A stretch of 64,000 bases of DNA, taken from positions 3,302,563 to 3,366,562 of the forward strand of contig CM035356.1 of NCBI GenBank assembly GCA_020137815.1. Direction: 5' to 3'. Source of the DNA: Hormiphora californensis. Lineage: Eukaryota > Ctenophora > Tentaculata > Cydippida > Pleurobrachiidae. Position numbers and translations under genes: made by a program. Below are positions 57,890-64,000 of this stretch, piece by piece; the first letter of the stretch is position 1, and each line of letters opens with the position of its first letter. The notes under the pieces were generated by a model. The model ran no database searches. It saw nothing but the letters and a program-made list of their open reading frames with translations, and had not been told where the DNA came from.

Positions 57890-60660
57890 TCATATGGTTG
57901 TTTCAGGTATCGGTTCCGTGTCAGGCTCCTTCATATCTGCGCTTCTGTTGCTGCTAGCACTGTGTGAAGAGAACGAGAGAGGGGTTATTGGGGTTGTTTT
58001 AGTTTTTTTAGTAAATCTTACAGAAAGAATGGAATTTTATGGCCATGACATGCCGATGAAAATAAATTAATTGTGCGGCGTCCACATCGGCACTTCACAT
58101 TGAGACTCACAACTCCGCACTTGTCCTGGTTGCGAAGTCACCCCCTATTAATATTGCTTGCCATGACACTCCGTACCAGTATCAGTCATAGAGTCTCCAC
58201 TCTCCGTTCAGTACCTACCTGGATAAAATAGAGTCCCGATCTGAACAGGACATCTCCATGAGAGGTTCTTTATCACTCATCCTCCTGGACATTTGTTCCA
58301 CGTGTCGCTTCAGCCTCTCCAACTGCAAACGGAGTGATTATTATATGTGTCATGATACCCATCCACATCATATCCCCACGCATATTCCCATCATATCCCC
58401 ACCATATTCCCATCATATCCCCACCATGACCATATTACAAGAACCTCCTTGGGCCTATAATTCACCCGATATATTTACATTCCCTGAGCCGTACTACTAA
58501 TCACCAAACTCTCACCTCGAATTGTTTTTCCTGTAGAAGGCGTTCCTTTTCTGAGACCGGGCTGGCCAGGATGCTGAGACTAAGGTCGATGGAAGAGTTT
58601 AGGTCCAGGGACCTGAGGTGATCGGTCCTATAGTTCTCGTAGAGTGTGCTGTCTGTGTACTCGATCAGATCCTCTATACAACTTCTGAAGGTGATTAATA
58701 AATGTTTGAGTTTAATAAATTAGAATCAGAATAAGAGACGAGAGAAAGAAAAAACAGTGAACTAATAAAAACAATAAACAGTTACACATGGATCACATCA
58801 CAACTTGATAACACTAACTTACTTTAGAATGATGTCATGAAGTGTAACATAGCATAGAGTACTTACTTTAGAATGATGTCATGGAGTGTAACATAATCGC
58901 AGTGTCCTTCATCGTGTACTTCAGCAAACCCCCACGGGTATTGCCTCCCAATCCTGATGTGGCCTTCTTCGTCGTAGATCTTTGTGTCACCTCCAATAAC
59001 AGAGTACGGTGGGGGCGTCTAGGGAAAGGGAGAGAGAGGTAGTTAGGAGGGGTTTAGGAGGGGGTTAGCTTTGTGTCACCCCCGATAACAGAGTAGGGTG
59101 GGGGCGTCTAGAGAGAGACGGAGAGAGGGGTGGTTAGGAGGGGGTTAGCTTTGTGTCACACCCAATGGCAAATAACAGAATCGAATAATATTCGAATATA
59201 GGTCCCCTGAAAAACTTACAATATTATCTGGAAGGTCGAACATGTCTGGATTGAATAGGCTGATCCCATGATTCTCACAATCCTCCAATATCTGTGAGAA
59301 GAATAAATAACGGGAGAATTATAAAAACGCTGATGGCCGGATAATGATAGCACCAAAAATACTTAATTCCACAATAATCCCCACACAAAAATAGGGTTAT
59401 TTTTCTATTCTACAATAATGCAATTCCCTGCACTTTCTCTCACTACACGGCACTTTCTCACACGTACTAACCTTCATTTTTAGTTTCTTGCACTCCTGAG
59501 TTGTCATGGTATCTACTTTAGCAATGACCGGTATAACGTTAACAAGTCTACACGAGTTCTTTAGAAACTCAATATCCACCGGCCGTAACCTGATAGAGAA
59601 ACATGAATACAGTCGGACCCCGATTACCATGGGAGCTTACCACGGGAGCTTATAGTGCTTACCACGGGAGCTTATTGACTCAATAATTGAAACTCCTAAA
59701 CATTGACTAACCCGTAAGCGAAAGGAGAAAGGAAGTAGATGCAACAGTGTATTCGATGGTCTGTAACTATCCTCCTTGCAATACTATTCTCCTCGCTCAT
59801 GTATCGGTTTATCCGACCCTTGATCTCGTCCATGACTGGCTGCCAACTAGAGAGAGAGAGGGGGTGAGGGAGAGACATGGGGAGGGTCAGGAAGGGGTCA
59901 TGGGGTTCTGTGGCTGCCAACTGTAAGGTAAAGGGCCACCGCCATGGCCCCAGCCCCCAAGGGGGAGAGGTGAAAGATTTGTCTCATAAAATGCAACTTA
60001 CCAGTCGGGGCCCATTGAGCTAGGTCCAAATCCGGGGGTTTCAATGAGAGACAGCACCAACTTGGACCGCTTGTGTTTCAGTAGCATCGTCTCAATCTGA
60101 GACTCCTTGCGACACGCGAACCCGCCCAATGAGGCCGATTCTGTGGGGAGTGGGAAGGGGGTTAGTGAAGACTGAGGTGGGTAAGTGGTGAGGGCCAGGG
60201 GAAGTGAGAAGGGGGTAGAAAGGGAAGCTAACTAACTAGCAAATGTTAATTAATCTACTAATTTACTAATTTAATGAGGGTAAAATCATACCTTTGTTGT
60301 CAGTGGGGGAGCTCTTTGCTTTAGATATACGTTGGGTCTGGAGAAGCTGTTGAATTATCGTAGTCTTACCCAGCCTCGATTCACCTGGTGGGAGGAGAAA
60401 GAGAGAATGAATCACCCCTGAATCAGTGATCAAGATCAAAATAACACAGGGAACCAGCTCCAGATCCGATTCCTTGTTTAACTGGCCGTACAGCAAGGAT
60501 TCGTCTCATATCTCACAATGATCGCTCTGAATGTGTTACCTGCGAAGATGACATTGTATCGCTTGACGTGTCTCACACTCCTTTGTAACGAGTTGATAGA
60601 TCCGAGTCTGAGCTGCTTCCTACACTCCATCAGGGTCTCACTTTCTAGGGTACTGATCTC
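57890..60660 (-). CDS. Septin GTP-binding protein (5' partial)
   Basis: Filament-forming cytoskeletal GTP-binding protein acting at cell cortex and division sites. Exons, from 5' on the minus strand: 60540-60660, 60292-60384, 60002-60140, 59712-59846, 59472-59589, 59220-59291, 58867-59018, 58516-58684, 58219-58322, 57890-57959. Phases agree, giving 390 residues to the stop; the start exon is not found. Motifs: P-loop GESRLGKTT at 41-49, G3 IETPGFG, CWQPVMDEI, the septin signature with GLRPVDIEFLK, G4 AKVDTMT, and the septin unique element IGRQYPWGFAEV...HCDY, then YENYRTDHLR. The C-terminal coiled coil is short (EKERLLQEKQFELERLKRHVEQ). G1 has Arg where GESGLGK is usual and G3 has Glu for Asp, suggesting weak or absent GTP hydrolysis. 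Several splice junctions are partly duplicated in the introns. Confidence 0.93.
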
Positions 60661-60672
60661 CTATAATGTAGG

Positions 60673-60945
60673 ATTTTATTATGCCTATAAGTTGTACCTG
60701 AAAACTTATAACACGAGACCGAAGGTCGAGTGTTATAAGTACAACAATAATGATCCGAGACCACAGGTCGAGGCAGATTCTTGTACTTTAGTGCACGAGC
60801 CTGCGAGTGCCACTAAGTGTAACTACCTCACGAGCCTGCGAGTGATGTAGTTTTACTTTTTGACCGAGCCTGCGAGGTCTAAAAGTGTAAGAATCTGGGA
60901 CATTATTGTTGACGTCAGGTACAACGAAAATAGGCATAATAAAAT
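60673..60945. mobile_element. Inverted-repeat element in septin intron
   Basis: Ends ATTTTATTATGCCTAT with GTTGTACCTG, matched in complement at the right. The interior has repeated (A/C)GAGCCTGCGAG segments and short palindromes. It starts only 10 bp beyond the septin acceptor at 60661-60663. Confidence 0.7.
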
Positions 60946-61288
60946 TGCATTGTAAAATTTTTAAAACAAGAGTGAGAGACAGTTTAGGGCGTAACAATAG
61001 AACGAATTCATGATAAGGTAGCAGGCAGAGATAAGATAACGCCTGAGATCTATAGGTAAAGAGAGTGAGAGATTAGCGAGAGTGAGAGAGAGAGATAAAG
61101 AATGTGTGGGTCTGGGAGTTCGTGACTGTTATCTTGATCTCGGTGTTGCAACGGCTTGAGAGTGTGACATAAAGAAAGAGAGAGAGGGAGTTCGTACACG
61201 CTTATCTTTCCAACGGTTTTGAAGTGTGACAGAAACAGTGGAGTAAGGACTTCTAAGTGCAGCAGTGTTATAAGTTTTCATGTATCAC

Positions 61289-61376
61289 TGGGGGGTGTTA
61301 TAAGTGAAAACTTATAACACTGGGGGGTGTTATAAGTGAAAACTTATAACACTGGGGGGTGTTATAAGTTGTACAA
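61289..61376. repeat. 33-bp palindromic tandem repeat
   Basis: Units of ACTGGGGGGTGTTATAAGT followed by GAAAACTTATAAC, repeated about 2.7 times. The ACTTATAAC part is shared with the element at 60673-60945. Confidence 0.88.
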
Positions 61377-61482
61377 GCGGTGCTACCTAAAGAATTATAT
61401 TATATCTCAAAATTTTACAATGGGTGTTACAGAGTGTTACAGAGTGTCACAGAGTGTTACAACTGTATTACAATTATAGACC

Positions 61483-61600
61483 TCACTCTCTAGGGTACTG
61501 ATCTCCTATAACATGGGGATTGGAGCTGTGTTACAGAGTGTTACAGAGTGTTACAATTATAGACCTCACTGATCTCCTATAACATGGGGATTGGAGCTGT
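61483..61600. repeat. Two partial duplicates of the septin exon acceptor region
   Basis: CTAGGGTACTGATCTCCTAT at 61493-61512, plus its flanks, copies the junction at about 60645-60664. A shorter copy (CTGATCTCCTATAAC) is at about 61569. On the minus strand the first copy keeps an acceptor, GAGATCAGTACCCTAGAG and a GT. Confidence 0.75.
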
Positions 61601-61673
61601 ATTAGTTACTATCGGTAGATAAGGGTACTTTTAACTTGGTATGGAAAATGTGGCCTACAAATTTCTAAACTTT

Positions 61674-62008
61674 CCCCCATAAAAAAGTCGCTTGGCAAAT
61701 TCCCTCGTCGCTCGGCAATTGGTTCGGCAACAACAGGTGGTTTGCCGAGCCAGTCGCTCGGCTAATCAAGGAAGTCGCCGTGTTTTCACCGCGTTCTTAC
61801 AGAAAAAGTACATTTTTTCAGCACTTTTTTTCAAAATCTCCTGCTGAAAAATACAAAGTGCTGAAAAAATGTGCTTTTTCTGTAAGAACGCGGTGAAATC
61901 ACGGAGACTTCCTTGATTAGCCGAGCGACTGGCTCGGCAAACCACCTGTTGTTGCCGAACCAATTGCCGAGCGACGAGGGAATTTGCCAAGCGACTTTTT
62001 TATGGGGG
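61674..62008. mobile_element. Long palindromic element, about 150-bp arms
   Basis: Begins CCCCCATAAAAAAGTCGCTT and ends with its complement. Arms of roughly 150 bp, including GCTCGGCAATTGGTTCGGCA, are almost exact and enclose a short loop near 61835. TTTCTAAAC occurs on both flanks (about 61662 and 62018), set back a few bases from the ends. MITE-type. Confidence 0.88.
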
Positions 62009-62772
62009 TTTTGATACTTTCTAAACAACAAATAAAAAATGACGTCATGCTACGTGTCACAAATGAAATGTTGGAAGAAGCCATCCAATTGAATGGAACA
62101 ACAACCCCGGGGCTCTTCGACGAAACTTTAAGCACACTTAAAAACGTTGCGTAACTCTCCTTTCACACATTCTAATTGATTTTCACACCCCTTAAGCATG
62201 GTTTGTGTCGACGAAACTTTTTAGAAATCTTGCTTAGTGAAAATTGAGGGGTAGTAAGTGAAGTTTTACACACGCTCTCCAAACCTTGCGTAACCCCCTA
62301 ATCACGTGGTAAAATCACGTGATTTGGGCCAAATTGAAGCGACAATGACGTCATAGTTCACGCAATATCTCACTCAAATATCGAGTAAAGTGAGGTTTGT
62401 TAAGTCTCCTCCAGAGGAGACTTAATGGTAGACAAGACAGCACTGGCAAGTAAAAGATGCATCAAAACAGTGTATATTTTGCTTCTCGCATATAGAAAAA
62501 GTTTAAAAAGATAAAATGGGACTCCTTGTCCCCCAGTTAGCTATCTCTACTCAACCACAATATTGAGGGACTATAGTTTGGGGTTTCCGCCAAGCCCATG
62601 CTACATACACCATCTGTATTAGACTCTCACAGATGTGGATGAATTCAGTTGTTTTCCTTGATCCTTCTGGCAGGACAAGATGAACAGTGAACTTCTACGC
62701 TACTATACTTTCACTGTTTATCTCTTCATCTAGCAGCCTATCTATTCATCTCAACCGGCCTAAATAATATTA

Positions 62773-63228
62773 GGGGGGAGACACACTGAAGTTGGGCACG
62801 CTCGTTCAAATCTCAACCTCGCGACACACACTGAAGTTTGAAGTTCGAAGTTTCGCGAAAACCCATTTTCGGCTGAGAAATCATTTGTAAGAGGCTAATT
62901 TATTTACTGGTACATCTCTCGAGGTGTCCTTTATCCATACTGAGTCAACATGAAATTTCACCGTTTTGTGAAATTTTTGGCTAATTCGGTCACAGTTGTC
63001 CCAATTCACCAAACATTTTGAAAACGGTGAAATTGACTCGGTATAGATAAAAGACATCTCGAAAGATGTACCAGTAAATAAATGAGCATCTTACAAATGA
63101 TTTCTCAGCCGAAAATGGGTTTTCTCGAAACTTCGAACTTTTCCGCGAAACTTCGAACTTCGAACTTCAGTGTGTTTCACGCGGTTGAGAGTTGAACGCA
63201 CGCGACCAACCTCAGTGTGTCTCCCCCC
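62773..63228. mobile_element. Harbinger-like MITE, 456 bp
   Basis: Ends GGGGGGAGACACACTGA and its complement, flanked by TTA on both sides (62770-62772 and 63229-63231). The arms are complementary for about 200 bp (for example GATTTCTCAGCCGAAAATGG with its partner). A 3-bp TTA target duplication and G-rich ends fit PIF/Harbinger-type elements. No ORF. Confidence 0.82.
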
Positions 63229-63246
63229 TTACAAGTTATGACTCAT

Positions 63247-63324
63247 TGTTCATTATGAAAAATCAACAAACTTATTCGCTCATAATATGAGCGAATAGGT
63301 TTGTTTATTTTTTATAATGAACAA
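63247..63324. repeat. Palindrome, about 37-bp arms
   Basis: TTGTTCATTATGAAAAATCA and AACTTATTCGCTCAT are complemented on the right with a few mismatches. AT-rich; no gene. Confidence 0.85.
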
Positions 63325-64000
63325 TCAATATTGAATATTATGTCTCTATTTGACCGCTATAACATTCATTGCCAGCTACTGTAAGAGTACACAGAGTTTT
63401 GAAGATTTGAAATTTCTTGAATCTTGAGAAATGGAAGTCAAACTTCTTCTTCACGCCCAATCTGGTGTGATATCTTGCTAACACTATTGGCTGGTGAACC
63501 CTACACGTGACCAAATTGACGCCTGTGTAAACCCATGTAATGGAAATCCTATCACGTGTCTAGTTTCGATCCCTTGATTGGTTGTCTACACCCATACACG
63601 AGGGGTGATCCGGGGCTTCACGTGGTATACACGTGGTTCACACCAAGGACCTAAAGTGAGGTTTTGGGAAGCGTTCGTCGACACCCCTCTCGGGACAAGT
63701 CTGAAAAATTTTCCTTGTGTAACTCTAAAGAGAGCTTATTTGTTAAGTGTGCTTAAAGTTTCGTCGAAGAGCCCCGGGTCCGCAATATATTCAGGTGGAG
63801 AGAGAGATAACAAATATGAATGCTACCCAGCTCTCTCTCTCTGTCACCCACATATCACTTGACGGGGAGGGGCAGGGAGGTGTGATGTGTGTGGGAGTGC
63901 AGATAACTTGGGAGACAGAGATGCAGGCCACTGTCCATATTGGACAGCGCTTGAAAGCTAGGTGATAGCGAGAGAGACTTTGGTGAGAGAGTCTGTACCA

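Larger units (their letters stand above)
62106..63778. mobile_element. DNA element with 35-bp terminal inverted repeats (non-autonomous)
   Basis: Positions 62106-62140 (CCCGGGGCTCTTCGACGAAA onward) are the exact reverse complement of 63744-63778. Nested inside are the MITE at 62773-63228 and the palindrome at 63247-63324. No transposase ORF is found. The pairing could also reflect two separate insertions of one short element, since no target duplication is evident. Confidence 0.55.

Overview
This is nuclear DNA from an animal, most likely an invertebrate. Genes are split by many short GT-AG introns. The gene set (an ARHGAP6-type RhoGAP, a septin, xylulokinase, eukaryotic thymidylate kinase, RFC2) fits a metazoan. 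The intervals between genes are full of (CT)n/(GA)n tracts, inverted-repeat elements and minisatellites. I cannot name the species from the sequence.

Layout. (1) 1-17 kb: a segmental duplication of about 1.4 kb carries two coding exons (copies at 0.55-1.96 and 15.47-16.90 kb). Between the copies lie an intact non-LTR retrotransposon ORF (minus strand, 3.2-6.9 kb), a 6.5 kb array of about 43-bp repeats containing three 348-bp modules, and inverted-repeat elements. (2) 15.9-32.6 kb: a RhoGAP gene of the ARHGAP6/36 type in 16 exons, 5' end not seen. Its large introns hold microsatellites, a MITE copy and a 68-bp-arm hairpin. (3) 33.4-37.7 kb: xylulokinase (XYLB), 10 exons, with a complete four-exon thymidylate kinase gene (DTYMK) on the same strand inside its second intron. 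(4) 38.0-40.0 kb: RFC2, 7 exons. (5) 40.5-45.7 kb, minus strand: a large acidic repeat-rich protein of unknown function with a possible Ig-like C-terminal domain, convergent with RFC2. (6) 45.8-57.4 kb: no confident gene. It holds an inverted-repeat element with a zinc-finger-coding fragment, many microsatellites, a stretch (about 50.4-55.5 kb, worst 53.4-55.46 kb) that looks like sequencing or assembly corruption, and a cluster of AGATAAAGAGTCC boxes around telomere-like CCCTAA repeats. (7) 57.9-60.7 kb, minus strand: a septin gene, 10 exons seen, N-terminus missing. (8) 60.7-63.8 kb: nested palindromic DNA elements, including a 456-bp MITE with TTA target duplications.

The host genes are unrelated housekeeping and cytoskeletal genes: nucleotide metabolism, DNA replication clamp loading, pentulose metabolism, Rho signalling and septin filaments. 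The most unusual observations are the following. Exon-intron junctions are partly tandem-duplicated next to the real junction in at least four of the genes. The duplicated RhoGAP exon pair differs only at synonymous sites. A hAT-like MITE has its empty site preserved in the paralogous copy. The retrotransposon ORF directly abuts a modular tandem array.
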